Origin: Opisthocomus hoazin
Taxonomy: Eukaryota > Chordata > Aves > Opisthocomiformes > Opisthocomidae
Length of the DNA stretch: 64,000 bases
NCBI RefSeq assembly: GCF_030867145.1
Contig: NC_134419.1
Span: 5,607,501-5,671,500 of the forward strand
Reading direction: 5' to 3'
Part shown: in pieces, positions 12,601 to 27,600 of the stretch
How positions within the stretch are numbered: position 1 is the stretch's first letter
Layout of the letters: every line of letters begins with the position of its first letter
Position numbers and translations under genes: made by a program
Notes under the pieces: generated by a model
Seen by the model: the letters and a program-made list of their open reading frames with translations, nothing else
Told to the model about the DNA's origin: nothing
The model's database searches: none

Positions 12601-15600
12601 GCCACAGCATTGCAGGCAAAAATTGTGGTCCCCTTTCTCCAGCATGGGATGGTGAGATGCCTGGGGACAAAGATCTGAAACAAAAATATTCTTTAAGCAC
12701 CCTTTTAAACTATGCTGTCACTGATTAGCTCTCTTTCTTCAAAATCATATATAGGAAGGGCTCTGGTAACTGTACGGGAGAGAAATTGAGTATCTTAGCC
12801 GGTCTTCATCACTTGGACTGGGAGATGCTCTTACTGGCCTTGTGTGTCATGTGTTTGAGTTGTATGTCTTCTGCTTCCTGGGGTGGGAATAATGGCGAGG
12901 GGAGAAGCATCCGAAGAGCTATGGGCACCCTGAGCTGAAGCAACATGGGGGAGGAAGAAGGTTTTGTCCCAGAGGTCATTTGGAGCCCATCAAGGAGGAT
13001 ATTTGGTGCTTCTCTTCTCATGGTGGAGTTTCCGAGAGGAAGCAGAGGATGGACTGGGGACCTCCAGAGCAGCTCCAACCTCTCCCATGGCTGGTGCTTG
13101 TGTACTGAAAATAAGTGCTGCTTTCCTACCCAGCAGGTGCATAAACAGTATCACAGCACCTCTGCCGCGATGCTCTGATATTCATTTTACTGTTTGCCAG
13201 GTCCTTCTAAGGGAGATTCTCCAACGCTGAGTGATGTTGGGGAGCAGGAGCCATCTCCACTGGTCCCACTGGCTTTGCTTGTTTGTGTTTCCATGCTCTG
13301 CTCCTTTGTTTTCCCCCTTTCTCAGCTCTGTTACCTTCATCAGCAGTGATTTGTGAGCCTTTGGAGGATCCTTTGAATAAGCTAATTCTCCCCTCCTGCT
13401 TTTCCACCAGGCTCTGCATATCCTTTAGTGATCAGGATGAGGTCTGTGGCCTCTTTCTCTCTGAAACGATCATGATCGTATAAATTGCCTGTTGCCACCT
13501 CTGAAGGCAGATGTTCTGTGCTCTCCTCTCTTCCTCCTCCCAGGAAGGTGTGACTGATTTCAGAGCCCTCAGAGCAAAATTGCAAAATGACTCCAACTTG
13601 GCCAACAAGCTGGTGCAGCCATACAAGAAGCCTCCCACCAAAATCCCTCCCAAGCTGGGCTCTGGAGGTAACCTCGTGTCCAGCCCTCTGCCCCTGCGTA
13701 AGGAAGAAGTGATGACACTAAACCCCAAGGATGAACCTGCCCGTCCTGCCGCCCGACCCTCTGCGCTCACCCAGTGCAACCCCTTGACATGGCCTCGAGC
13801 CAAGCTGGGTTATGTGAAGCCAATGGGGCACAGCGAAGAGCACAAAGCCAATGTCTCGGAGAAAGGGCTGAGTTCTCCTAAGAGCGATCCAGAGAAACCT
13901 CTCCCATCCTATTGCACTGACCAGCAAGGATCAGCCCAAACATCTCCAGAGGACACTCCAGTCCAAAATTCTTTCCACCATGCCCTACAGATCTGGGAAA
14001 ACACTTTATCCCGCGGAAAGAAAGTAAGTGGAATGCTTCCAGCCCAACGGGCAGCAAACTTATACGTGCACCCTTGCCTGGAGCAGAGGGCGATGCGTGC
14101 TCCGGCTGCGTCGGGCAGCAGCAGGATGCAACCATCCGGAAGCGAGCCCACGCTGGACCTGCTGGCCCAGAAGAAGGATGCTCTGCACAGCAGCGGGCCA
14201 GCTCTTCCCCAGGCTCCCATAGGACACAGGGGCTCTGATGAAGCTGCTCTTGAGAGCGTGGTGGCCACTATTTTCTGCCAGCCGGGTTATCGCACACCAG
14301 GAGAGCAATCTCACCCTCAGAAAGGTATAGTAATTTATACTCTTACCAATGAGCATATATATATATATGCATATGAGCATATATGTATGTAGGTGCTCTG
14401 AAAGTGCAGGATAACGCAGGTGAAGAGAAAAGCTGTTATGAGCTGGTACCCTCAAACAAGAGGCCAAACTGTCCCATTGGTGTGCTCTCTTCTTTCTTTG
14501 GTGGTCCTGGAGATGAGAAACGGGCCCCGAACTGTGCTGAGCTTGGGTAAGGGGAGGGCTCCCCACTCCACTGAATTTAAACTCACTTTAAGAAATAGTC
14601 CACATCTTGAGAGTAGGATGAAGAGTGAGGACAGGGGAGTATCTTCAGTTCTGGTCTGCTTTGGCCTTTCGCAATTACAAAGTAAATGTGGCTACACCCT
14701 GCTATTTGGTTTTCACACAGTGATAGAAAGGCTTGGCTTTTCTGCAAAGACAGTTTTGTTCAAATTAAAATGGCTTAAACCTGAAACCCCCTTCTACACC
14801 CTCCCAGCTTTGCAAAAGGTCATATTTGAGCTCAGAGAGCATATTCTCCTTGAAATATTTCTTACAGAAACCGGTGCTAGGAAACTCAAATGCCGCGAAG
14901 TTCCCCTTGCTAACGTCACGCCGCGTGATGGGGCACTGAAAAGATTAAGTCTTTGTTTACCCTGGAAAGCTACCTTGCTCGGACTGTGTATGGAAAACAG
15001 CTATGCCACTAAATCCTGGCAGATTAAACTGTTATCGGTACAGAAAATTAGGCTAGTATTTTATAGTGCAGAGGAAGAGAGCTGTCAAGAGCTGAGGCCC
15101 CAACATGGTTAACTTTGTAAAAAATATGTAAAAATGGACATTTCCATTTACTTTTCCATTCTGGTAACATGGTAAGAGCCCCGCTGTGTAACGGGGATGC
15201 TGAAATTGGGAGGAAGCAGAGCTGGTTGGAAATGTTTCTGTATAACAACTAATGATCCTGCACGGGTTTTTGCTTAAATGAGGGCAAATTGCTGCCTGTC
15301 CTTCTGCTTCTCTTGGGCAGAACTGGAGCGTCCTGTCTGCCAGCCCAGAGCAGGAAAATGGTCTGACAGCCCTGGGAGCAAATGGCCAAGAGTTAAACTT
15401 CTCCCTTCAGCTGAATCCCTGGGTCCAGCCCCTGCGAAGCCAGCAAGACCCCCGAAGTTTGATCTCAGTCCTTTCCGAAGTGCCGTGCTTTCAGTCCACA
15501 GAGGGAATGAAACAAGTAAGAGATTTCTAGTCTTTCTCCCCAAAACTGTTCTGCAGAAAATTAATAATAATTTGTAATTTATTGACATCTATAAGGCCGC

Positions 15601-18600
15601 GATTCCAAGCACATGGAAATAAGACGTTGTTACTTGTTTCTAACATCCTTAAACATTGAAAAGAGCCCAGCAGTTTCAGTGAGACTGATTTTTGCTCTTA
15701 ATCTGGAAAAGGGATCTGGTTTTCCAGGTTGGACGTGATCCCTCATGCAGAAACCTGCTTCCCTCCCAACTGGAGAGTGTTGTGAGTGGTTTACAGCTGG
15801 CTGTAAAGTAGCAGCAGCTGAGTACTAGGTGAGCTGATCTTTATCACCCCTTTTCAATGGGAAATGCCTTGACTCCGCAGCACACAACTGTGGGAAGGCA
15901 CAATAAAATTGGAAGAAACTGGTCTGCTAATCCCCCTCCTCCTGTTTTAAACACAACAGAGGGCAACGTCGTTAAATGTTCCAACATCAAGAAATGCGAA
16001 AGTTCAGTTTCCCATAATAAAACCCTTTTGATGTTGCATAATAGAATATTCTGGACCACTTATTAAGCTGCTAAATAGTGTTTCTTTATAGATACAGGCT
16101 TAATTATAGCCAGATCTTAAGGCACAACTTTTGCTGAATTCAAAGAGAGCTGCTTTTCAAGGAACGGCTTGGCTAAACTCTCTGGCTTTACTGTGCCAGT
16201 GCTTGTTGGTCTGCCCAGGCCTTGATAAGAAGAGGGAAAGAGAGAGGCTTTCACTGAAACACTCTTCTAACTGACTTGCCTTTTCTAAATATATCAATTT
16301 GATGGAGGAAACTACTTACATTTATATGTCATCAACTCCATGCTCTCTCAATATTGCTCAATTATTGATCCCTAGAAAGCCTGAGGTTGTTGCCTGGAAA
16401 CGTGAAATAATGACATATTAACACAGCCGCATCCTCAGTTTCTGCTGGCAATCTTATTTCACGCCTCGCCTTTGTGTGTGGCGTGCTGCCCCGAGGAAGG
16501 TCTGTCCCCATCGCACCTCCCCGTTGCCGCAGCCTGTGTTCTGCAGGAGAGCGGTCTCGCCCTCAAACGCTCATCCTCTGTGTGTTTGTGTGCAGCTGCT
16601 GGCGAAGAGGATTACTTGATTCCTGGAAGGTGAGCGTGCGGCGAGGCAACGTGCGGCTCGTAGGTGACGGGAGCATCCCCATCCCGTGATGCTGAAGCAT
16701 CCCCGTGCAGCCTGGAGGGAGCGTCCCATTCCCAGAGGCAGTGACTTGCTCCAGGGATTGTGCGAACCTAGCTGGGAAGCTCAATGTTGGCTGGGATGAC
16801 CTTCTCCTAGAGCAGAAAGATTCATCCCTATTTTCTCCTCTGGGCTTTTCGAACAGCATGGAGAGCCTTGCCCATGTGTCATTAGGTGTGGTTTAGCTGG
16901 TCAGAGGGAAAACTCTGCCACTGCTTTGGTTGCATCCGCCCACCACGCATTTTTGCCTTCCTATTTTCCATGTACTCAAGCTTGGTGTTTTCAGAAACGC
17001 GAGGCTTTTGAGAACTGTTGCTGAAACAAAGCCCTGGCATAAGCTGCAGGTGTTGGGGGTATTTTCTGCCGGCAGCGGAGGAGCTTGCCCTCCTGCGTGT
17101 TTGTGCAGCCAGCCCAGCCAGGCTACAGGAGCTGCTGCTCCCACTCCCCATCCCCAGGACTTCAGCTGTCTCCAGATGCTGAAGTGAGATGTTTACTGAG
17201 TGATGGTCCAGACTCGCTCACCAGAGGACGTGAACTGATCGGTTCAGCTTCTGCAGCCGCAAATTTCTGAAACAGCTCAAAAACCTTACAAACACAATTG
17301 GGTTTGTATGCAAGGGGATCCTGACTTTTTCTGCTACGTCTCTGATTTGTCATGAGTGGTTGCGTAGTGGTCCTGGTTCTGTGCCACAAAAACAGCAAAA
17401 GTGGAGAAAAATATTCATATATATGTTTTGTCTTAGCTGCATCAATATACAGCTGGGAAAATGGGAAACAGAGTGGCTGAACCAAAGCAAAAAGAGACAA
17501 ATTCTTAAAATACTTTCTGTGCCCAAACAATGAACTCTTGCAGCTAAAGACACAACAAGTTGTGCTTTTCACATCGTGAGGTGTTCCTGCTGGTGTTGGC
17601 TGGTGTTTTGTTCAATTTTTCACCTGTACTTGTCAGCAGAGAACTGGTCAAAAAATAAGCAGCTCCAAAACTGTCATGCACCACAAGGAAGCTGTCCCAG
17701 TAATACATTGCAGCAAGATTAGCTATCTTCCTCTAATACTTGTGGTGTGGTCTCTACAATAGGTCACTTGTTAAATATTAACCATGTGGTAACCGGGGAA
17801 ATGAATTAAATTAACTCCAGCGTAAAAGCCAAATCATGGGGGTTGGGGGGCAGAAATTCCCCTCCCTGAAGCCCGGATCTGGGAGCCTCACCTGTAATGG
17901 TCTGGTCTCTTAAAGACCCTGACGTAGTTGTTTGGGCCAGCTAATCTTGAGCTCTGAATCCTTGTTTGGGGATAAACATTTTACCCTCACTGACGCTAGC
18001 CAGGGATCCATCAACCAGCTGTATTTCAGGTCCGGTGTATCACTGTGGTGTATATAAACGGCTGTCTGGTGTCCTGCCAAGTTCCCAGGATGCTATTTTA
18101 TCCCAGCGTTAGGCTGGGAAGCGAAGGGTAAGGATTTTTCCTGGTCTCCTCTTCCCCAAGTGATGGCACAGGGGACAAAATACCTGCTTATGGTATTAAT
18201 GCAATAAGTATATGTGTGGGACCTACACGTGCAAATCATGCTGTGGGACCAGCAAGCGGGCAGGCACTGCCCCCAGTGCTGGGGGGCTGCAGGGGAGAGC
18301 AGGGGCTAGGGCAGCCTTTGGCATTAGCACAAGCTTCTGCTTGACTTTAGGTGTCGTTTCTTACTCTGATTTCACTACTGTTAAAATGCACCTTGAGTTT
18401 CTAGTTCCTCTTGTTCTGGTTTGCAACAACTACTTAGCTCTTACTCTGTTGACACTCAGTTGTGACAGCGGGGTAATTCAAGGACAACTAAACCCTCCCT
18501 CAGGTTTATTATTGACTTACTGTTAAAAGATGGAAGTTCTCACTATAACTCTTCCTGACGCTCTTTCACCACCCTACCCCGTCCCCCGCCTGTCTTGCAA

Positions 18601-21600
18601 GCCACATCTTGTGCAAGTACACTTCTGAGCTGCCGAAAGCTCTGCCGCTGTGGGTGGAGGGGAAGCCTCGGGGCTTTGCCTGGGTGCTCCGGGAAGGCTG
18701 GGGTTTCTCGCTGCACCTATTCCCAAATGGTGCTAATTTGAATTTCTGTAGGAGGAAAGGAAAATGGAGAATGAGGAGGTGGGGACTGGGCTGGCAAGCC
18801 CAATACTTGAGGTTGTGCAGTGCTGGGGCTGTGACACTTTGCCTCCTCCCACGGCTGCTTGCCGTGTCGGCATGGAGCGTGTCACCTCATAAGCTCAGGA
18901 GCAGGACCTTTAAACTTACCCTCCAATATCTGTATTTTCCCCTTCCTGTTTCCATAAGTGAGAAACAGCATGCTAAACTGTGCAACTGGGTTGTTATTAA
19001 TTTTTAAGTAGCTGTAGTGTGTTTGAAAAGTGCTGCGCTCCAGCTTCCTAGGACTTTTTGTTCTGTTTCTACTTGAGGGATTGCTGTAGGCAGAAGACCA
19101 TAACCCTGGTATGAAGTCCGTTGACGTGCTCTGAGCCCCATAAACACAGCCTGTCCTCCCAAAGGAAAGGCAGTGTGAGTGTGGAGTCGGGAGGAGGCTT
19201 GGCCGAGCCCTGCGTCTGGCACAGGGTCCTCTCCCTCCGAGGGATTCCTGATTTCACTTTGCTTTCTTGTAGGCTCAGTATCAAAGCGCTTGAATTCCTT
19301 GTCCTTAAGATGATTTTTTTTTTCCCAGACTTCTAAAAGGGCCTGAAAAACAATCTCTTCTGTTTTTTTCTCTCATCTTCTCAGTGCTCAACTTGAAGAG
19401 CAGTATAATTACGAAGAAACCCTGATGTACCTGAATCAGTCTGGGGACACCACAACCTTGTGTGTCATTGAAGGTACTTTGCAAGGCAAAACTGCTAGGT
19501 GAATTACATGCTATCTGGAATAGAGCCTTTAAAAAAGGAAATAATATTGGTTCCTCAAGCTGAGAAAAGCAGCTGTGCATTGGTCAAGGTGACCAAAGAT
19601 GACTGTCTGTATTGCCTCTGTGCACTGTCACTGCATGAGGCCTTTGGGGCACAGACAAAATAGAAGTTAGAATTTTGGTGGTGAGATGGTGCTTACAGTA
19701 AACCTACGGTGGGAAAAGTCATGAGATACTACCCAAGTGGAAGAGAAAGAAAAGAAGACAGTGAGGCAAACCTCAGCATCTTCTTGGGAACTCGTTTTTT
19801 TCAAGGTACAGAGCTTTTCCATCTCCATCACTACTTCTTTGCAGTATAATTTTCTTCAGTGTTGCCACTGTTCTGCTTTTACTTTTTTCAAAGTTTTCCT
19901 TTTTTGAGGAGGTTAGTTTCTGCCTTGTGCATTGGTTATCTGTCCCATTGGAACAGGAGCCAAGCTATGTCCTTGGGGGGACCCACCTCAGCCCTTTTGG
20001 GTTTCCCCAAGGGCTAGGATAACTGTGGCCAGCCCAGATCGATGCTGCAGTCCTCTGAATGTAACACAACATTCAGACAGCAAATTGAAGGACCCTGACC
20101 AGTAGGACACAATGAATATACCGTGGTGAATATGTGCCTGGATGCTGAGCATGTAGGCTGAAGTTGGGTTTTGCAACTTGAAGTGCAGTGACTTTAACAT
20201 GGACTGAAAAGTAATACTTGTTCACAAATATCTTTTCTAGTACCTAAGGAAGAGCCTCAGGAACACAATGTAAGTCTCCTCACAGCTGGTTTTAATCTTT
20301 TAGGCTTGACTGTACCATACATATCATGCTTTCTTATCTTAGAAATTTTTAATATCTTTATTTCTTACCTGCCGAGTATTTCTTTATGTGTGTTGTCTGT
20401 GAAGACTAGCAAAAAATAAATCAGAAATTGCAGAGGGGACACAAAGACTAATGAGATTTCCAGACACACTAGGGGAGAGAGTCAGTTCCCTTGATTTCCT
20501 CTGCAAACACGTAAGGAAGTGGTAACACCATCTGGACATTGGTAGTAGACCAAGTAAGTGTCAACCACCGATATCAAGATCATGACTACCTGAAGGAAAA
20601 ATCCACTGAACTGTTCTGGAATTTCCTGTCAAAGGTGGGCTGGTGCTGGTAATCCATCTATGAAGGCATAAAAGCAAGACTGAGCCAGGTTCCTTGTCAT
20701 AGCAGCACTCTTCGAGCTTTGGCTCATAAGCAGGGGGATCTGTTGTGGGCACAACTGTAAGGGTTTCCATCCCCTGCTGTAGGGATATCTCTGCTGCAAA
20801 CTATGGCCTGACTCTTTTCATTTTACCCTGGCTACAAAGGGGATGGCAGTTCACTTTGACAGTGCAGATACCCTGCAGTGAAGGCAGGGCAGTGCATTGC
20901 CCAGGGCAGGAATTGCTGCAGCTGTCCCTAGAGAAGACCTGCTTGGCTGCATGGCCGAGCTCACAGTCGGTAGCTGGGCTGAGAGAACATGTCGCCTCGT
21001 GCCAGGAGATAATCATGCACTGGGTATCAGTTCTGGCTCTGCTAAAAGAGGTGAAACTACTCTTTGGAAAACATCGAAATCCACTTTCAAGTCCTGACTT
21101 GCAAAGCAATCAAAGTGTCCAGGGAATAGCACAGGTTTCCAAATGCACTGATCAGTGCATGGTTTGCAGAGAGGTTCTCTGGCTCAGCTCTAGTCTTATT
21201 TTATGGTAGGCTGGAAAATCTTTATTTATTAAAGAAACCTTCCTCCACTTCTGTAAGCTCTCCAACCTGTAATTGCTTTCATTCTGACTGGTAGCTTCAT
21301 CGGCCTGATCCCTTGCACTGTTAGATTATCCCTGTATAGTTTGTCAATATGTGTATCCCCTGTCCTGCAAAGTAGAGGAAATATCCTTGTCTGATGACTA
21401 TTCCAAACATAAAATGCTTCTGGGCTTTCTAAAGAAATATTTCTTTAAATACTAGATGACAGTTGAGGCCTTGTATAAAAGCTTGACTGTTGAAAAAAGC
21501 ACAGTGGCTGAAGGCTTTCCTCTCTTTATTCTAGAAACAGAAGACTTTTCTCTTTGCCAAATCCAGGTAATTTCCTTTCCTTCCTCTCAAGCTTCATCCA

Positions 21601-24600
21601 ACCCAGCAACTGACTCAGGTTAGGGTTAGAATATTGTAACACTCAGTAAACAGAAAGAAATTTCATATATTTTGTGACTGGGACAATGTAGACAATGATG
21701 CTCTTCTGTGTCAGCACTCGTGGTTTCTAAGATGGTTTTCATTCTAAATCATATCTGGAGGGGAGATTTTCTTCTCTCCTCTGGCACACAAGAACATACA
21801 TTATCTTTTCCTACTGAAACCTGAACGCTTTCAGTATAAGAAAGGGGAGGTATGAGGGTCTCAAAGTGGGACAGCCGGTTCCAGGTCCAAAATTCTGCGG
21901 TAAGGCAAGGCCCACACTGAATTTGTAAATATAAATATCACGTTTCAAACTCCTTGCAGTGTATAATTACTGTCACTGGCTGAAGGCTGGTTTTTTTGAT
22001 GGGCTTGAAGCATCATGTGATTAAAGAGGGTCACTTCAGTGGGAAATGGTGTGATGCTGGAAAAAAGCTATCAAGTTCTGCCTCCTGTTGCTTTATCTTC
22101 CCTAGATCACCATATAGTATGGTGAGAGGTACGTCTTGTGGGCCAGGTACCGCTACTGGCAAATGGACCTAGCTTGTCCATTCCTGCTACTAGAAAACAA
22201 TTGTCTTAGTTTGTGTCTTTTCGAAGAGTGATTGCTATTACCTAGGTAACCAGCGGCCTTTAGATTTGGACTTGCCCTTACTTTTAGTATTGGCAGTCCT
22301 TTTGGCATCTACCTCATTCAAAGGGAAAAGGAGCTGCTTATTTGGGCACAATCATAAAGCAATCTGTCTGTCTGTCTGTGACTTTGCTAAAGCATCTCTG
22401 TTCTGAGATCTCTCTCGTTTCTGAAACTTTCAGTCCTGGAAGAGCTATAATAGAGGATGAAAAAGAGGAAAAAACAAGTCTTGAAAGAGAGAAAGAGGAA
22501 GCAAAGAAAATTTTCAAGGTATCGTATCCTTCAGATTCCTTTTAATAATTACTATAGGATGTTTCTCCTCCTTCTATCCTCCCTCTCTTCAGGAAACAGT
22601 TGAAATTTGAGTCCTTAATCACCTGTTTTTTTCTGCCTTCTCTTTTGCCTGCTAATTGCTCGAGTGCTACTGCCTAAAAGGCAGGTAGTGCTGCTAAGCA
22701 GCACCTATGTCCACCAGAAATCCCCGATGGAAAAGGGCATGAAACTGTCCTAAGTCCACAGAAAGATAACTTCTATTCTTATAGATGTATGTATGTAAGT
22801 TATATTAACTTATATTAGAAAGCTGTTTCTAAAGATTGTATTGACCAAACCAAATGTCTGATCTCAGACAGGTGGAAACGAATACCTATGTCCCACTAGC
22901 CAAACCAAGGAAGATGGTAGAGGTGGGATGAAGGTGCCACAACTGAAACATGATGTGACCAGTACCCAGACTGCAAAGCATCCTACCCCACAAGGGCTGG
23001 CAAAAGACGGACCAGAGCTCTGTGAGTATCTCATTGCGCTGTTGAGTGTTTCCTCAATCCTCGGTCCCATCTGTTGCCCAAATGTCTCTTCCATATGGGA
23101 AATCCTGTTAAATTTGGATGCAACTCTTGAACCAATTTAGTTAAACCAGGGCAAAAGGTTGCATGCGCATTTGTATTCTGGTCTGAATCATTTATTTTGG
23201 CTTTGCAAATAGCTTCCTAAGTTGGTTAACCATCTGCATAACTCAAACCAAGGTGTTTGTTTTTCTAGCAGATTGCCCTTATCCAAGAGCACTGAAATCC
23301 ATCTCGTCTGCTTCTCACAATTTATTGAGTCTCAGAAAAGGGTTTGGCTAAGGCTTGTGGTAGAATGCACGAGCAGGATGAGAGCCTGAAGTCTCCCTCT
23401 GTCCCTTATTAAGATGGATAATGGGTCCTTGCTCCATCTTCTTCCAGTGAGACTTTTTCTGACTTGGGGCTCCTTCTGTCACAGTGCTCTGAGAGAGCAT
23501 CTGGAGCTGATGATACGCACCTTAGCTGCACAATTAAACCCAGTCATGTTTCTTCTGTAAGCACCATTTTGCAACTTCAGGTATAAGTGTGCATGGGCTC
23601 TATTCTGCAAAGGCTTACTCCTGCCTCTGCAAGCTGTTAGTGTGACATGGCAGCATTTTAAAGATGAAAGAGAAAAAAGTGTCTCTGTTGGGCTCTGTGG
23701 ATAGACCAGGAGTGTGAAGGAGAAAGTGTAAATTGACTGTGGCTGTGGTAGTTGTTATTGGTGTGGTCCTGGGTTTTGTTTCTTTTTATTTGAAATCACT
23801 TCATAATAATTTTCTGTTTTGGTTGGTGTCTGTTTTCATAAGAAATCTTGCTGGTTTTCTTGACCTTTGAACAGCTGGAGGTAATTTCTGTTGGGATTTT
23901 TTTAAAAAAGTACTCATGGTGAGCCTCCTGCTATTGCTTCACCAGAGAAGCTGATTCAGAGAATTGCTTGGTTTCTCTCTCTCCCCCCCATCCTTTTCTT
24001 CTTCGTGGGAGTTCGAATGTTTTACAGAAATTCTGGTCATTAACTAGACCATCTGTGGTGGTGAATGTTTCTGGTGAGACCTACTGCATGCACCCGTGTT
24101 CGTTTAGAAACACTGTCTGCATTTATTTGTGTGGCTGCATTTCTACATTACTCCAACTCTCTTAAATCAGTTTTCAGGATTTAATATTGCCACATAACAG
24201 AGTCCTCCAGTAATAATCTTTTTCTAACCTCAAGAGGTGCAACTCTCATGCTCTGTTCTAGCCCTTGGTGAAATACATCTCTGGAATACTCTCTCTCCTT
24301 GTCTCTTTTCTGAGGTGTTGATTTACAGGTGCATTCTCGATGGACTGCCCAGTTACTGGGACCTTAGCACCTCCGCCAACCATGCTAAGCCTTTCCCTCA
24401 ATCACTCTGCAAACATCCATGAGTAGTCTCTTGGGTTGTTTTCTGGTGAGGAGCATTTGCGTCCTTAAACGCTCAAATGTGGCAGAGAGCTGCCACAACT
24501 GAGAATACTGATAGACATTTTAACTTTCTTAAACATAAAATACTTTAAAACTTTAAAATATTTTAAAGTTAAATGCTTTGCTTTCTCAAAATGGCTCGGA

Positions 24601-27600
24601 GCGGAGACTTTCCTGGTCTCCTGGGATGGAAAGTATGGCTGTAATCTTTCATTTTTTGAGGGCTACAAGGATGGTGAGGGGACTGGAGCATCTCCCCTAC
24701 GAGGAGAGGTTGAGGGAACTGGGCTTGTTCAGCCTGAAGAAGAGAAGGCTGCGAGGGGACCTTATAAATGCCTACAAATATCTGAAGAGTGGGTGTCAGG
24801 AGGATGGGGACAAGCTCTTTTCAGTGGTGCCCAGTGACAGGACAAGGGGCAATGGGCACAAACTGAGGCACAGGAAGTTCCGTCTGAACATGAGGAAGAA
24901 CTTCTTCCCTCTGAGGGTGACGGAGCACTGGAACAGGCTGCCCAGGGAGGTTGGGGAGTCTCCTTCTCTGGAGATATTCAAGACCCGCCTGGACAAGGTC
25001 CTGTGCAGCCTGCTGTAGGTGACCCTGCTTCGGCAGGGGGGTTGGACTAGATGACCCACAGAGGTCCCTTCCAACCCCTACTATTCTGTGATTCTGTGAT
25101 TCTGTGATTTATTGTGGCATCAGCTGTTATCCTCAACAGTTGTCCTTGCCCTGACAGAAGTTTCTCAGAAAAGCTTCTAAAGCAAATGTCCTATCTCATT
25201 TCCAGTGCGCTACGTGTACGTTGGTGCTCCGAAGCCAGGAGTAGAAAGAACAGCCTTGAACCAAAACACTTGTGAGTCTCTGCAGGCATCAGAGTATATA
25301 TATGATGATGTTGAGGAAATACAAGATAGACTGTGAGTATGGACCCGGACTCTTCGCAATGGCTGTGTCTATGAAATGTCTTTTTCAAATGACGCTGCAG
25401 CACATCCCCATATAATATTTCTGTCTTTTAGCAGCCACACGTCAGATGCTTCAAGTCCATTTGCTTCAGCCAGCAGTAAGTGCAGCGCATGGGGAAGCTC
25501 AAATGGGAGCCGCTTTTAATTTGGGCTGGTCCCTGGGAGATGAATAGCTTCATTTAACTTTCAACATCTATAGGGTCTAATTCTGGCCTGGTTGCTCTAA
25601 ATTCCCATTAAAACCAGTGGGGAGCAATACATCTGCCTAGCATGGAATTCATTTAAGCGACCTCTAAGCCTCTGTAAGAGTAAAATGTAGTGGCCTGGGT
25701 GCAATTTGTCCTGCAGACCTCACCTCATCACTACTGAACGTGGTTTGTGATAATGGCATGCCTTGGTTTTGAGTTTCAGGAAACAGCTACGAAGAAACAT
25801 ATGAAGATGTTGAAACTGGGGGTGATAATCCAGCAAAAATGGAGTAAGTTGCAATTTCTTAGCCCGTATTTTGAAATACTGACCGTATTTCCTTGATCAC
25901 ACATGCCAGGTACTGGCTGGAAGCCTTTTTTTCCCTAATGCAACTGCAGAGAATTTGTGTGGGTGGGTTTCTTCCCCCTACTCCTCCTACTTTCCCCTTT
26001 GGCTGACACTTAGGGAGCAAAAAATAGTTACCAAAATGAAACCCCTAAGCAGTGAGACCTTTCTATTCGAGCTTGTAGCACTCCCCATCTGTTGGAAGTA
26101 CTTTCCTTGCAGACCTGTGCCTGCATAAAACACACAGGATGGTCTCGCTGCCTTGCTTTTGGTCAAAAGCGTTGCTCAGCTGTAGTTGAGAAATGGCACC
26201 TTTTTTGTGTATGCCAAAAGAGGTAATGCTCGAGGGACACATGGGGACACTGTCCCCGTTAAAAGGGACAAAATGTTCACATTTCAGATCACAGAAGGCT
26301 GGAAGGCTGAAAGGAGCCCAGGCTGAGAGCTAATGCCCGCAGCTGACATGCTGTAACTAACTTGCAGCCTGCCCATTTTTATATCGCTGAGTTCTCAAGA
26401 TACTTGCTTCCAGAGGGTGTGTTATAAAAGCAATGAGTTTTGCAGCCTCAGGTTTATACGTTGTCTGAGCTTTCCAAATGGACTAAGAGGTGAAATGTGA
26501 AGTTAGCTGTGTTTTTACTTCTTAGCTCTGTGTGGTTCCCTACCCTCACGCAGTCAAAGATTTCCTGCATCCCTTGATGAGAAACAGAGAGAGCCTTTGG
26601 GAGCGGCGTATGGGCTGGGGATGCTGCACACAAGTGCTTCGGATGCGTCTGGTGGCTCTGTTGTAAGGAGCAGTGTGGGAGGAATAGTAAGGTCTTGCTG
26701 TACATCTGCTTTTCCCTTCTGGATGTGAGACTCGTATCAGCTCGCATCTGGAGTCGAGCCTAGCTTATTCGTGCACATAGAGCCTGCGTGTGTCAGCGAG
26801 GGGAAAAAGGTATGGGAGACCTGAAACCCTGGAGGTGACTGGGCACTTTTTAAAAGGCAAAAGTGCCATTACTCTGCAAATTGTAAGTGGGAGTTCTGTG
26901 ATGGAGGTGCACGAGCTTCTCTGGCCAGAAGGAAGCGTGCTGGCATCTGCATCTGGCTCCTGGAACAGCCGTGCATGTCACAGAAACACTGAATCACAGA
27001 ATGGTCGCGCTTGGAAGAGACCTCTGTGGGTCATCTAGTCCAACCCCCCTGCCAAAGCAGGGTCACCCACAGCAGGCTGCACAGGACCTTGTCCATGTGG
27101 GTTTTGAGTGTCTCCAGAGAAGGAGACTCCACAACCTCCCTGGGCAACCTGTGCCAGTGCTCCGTCACCCTCAGAATGAAGATGTTCTTCCTCGTGTTCA
27201 GATGGAACTTCCTCTGCTTCAGTTTGTGCCTGTTGCCTCTTGTCCTGTCACTGGGCACCACTGAAAAGAGTCTGGCCCCATCCTCCTGACACCCACCCTT
27301 GAGATATTTGTAGGCATTTATAAGGTCCCCTCTGAGCCTTCTCCAGGCTAAACAAGCCCAGCTCCCTCAGCCTTTCCTTGTAGGAGAGATGCTCCAGTCC
27401 CCTCATCATCCTCGTAGCCCTCTGCTGGACCCTCTCCAGCAGCTCCTCATCTTTCTTGAACTGGGGAGCCCAGAACTGGATTCAGGGCTCCAGATGCGGC
27501 CTCACTAGGGCAGAGCAGAAGAGAAGAAGAACCTCCCTCGACCTACTGGTCACACTCTTCTTAATGCACCCCAGGATCCCATTGGCCTTCTTGGCAGCCA

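Larger units (their letters stand above)
9641..13543 (+). other. FYB2: FYB2 intron 1
   Basis: Inferred intron of 3.9 kb. It contains an antisense CR1 (11310-11766) and a G12 run (11241-11252). An open frame starting at 12945 with MGEEEGF looks superficially like an FYB2 start but has no donor in the needed phase. Nothing else recognised. Confidence 0.6.

Noticed and set aside
12945..13178. Open frame starting MGEEEGF as the FYB2 start exon
   Set aside because: Superficially like the human MEEEGV start, but the nearest donor (GTTTTG) ends in the wrong phase for exon 2 and is weak; the ATG at 9625 fits better.
13511..13543. ATG at 13511 as the FYB2 start
   Set aside because: The 11 codons between it and 13544 are the polypyrimidine tract and AG of a splice acceptor (CTCTCCTCTCTTCCTCCTCC), so they are intronic.
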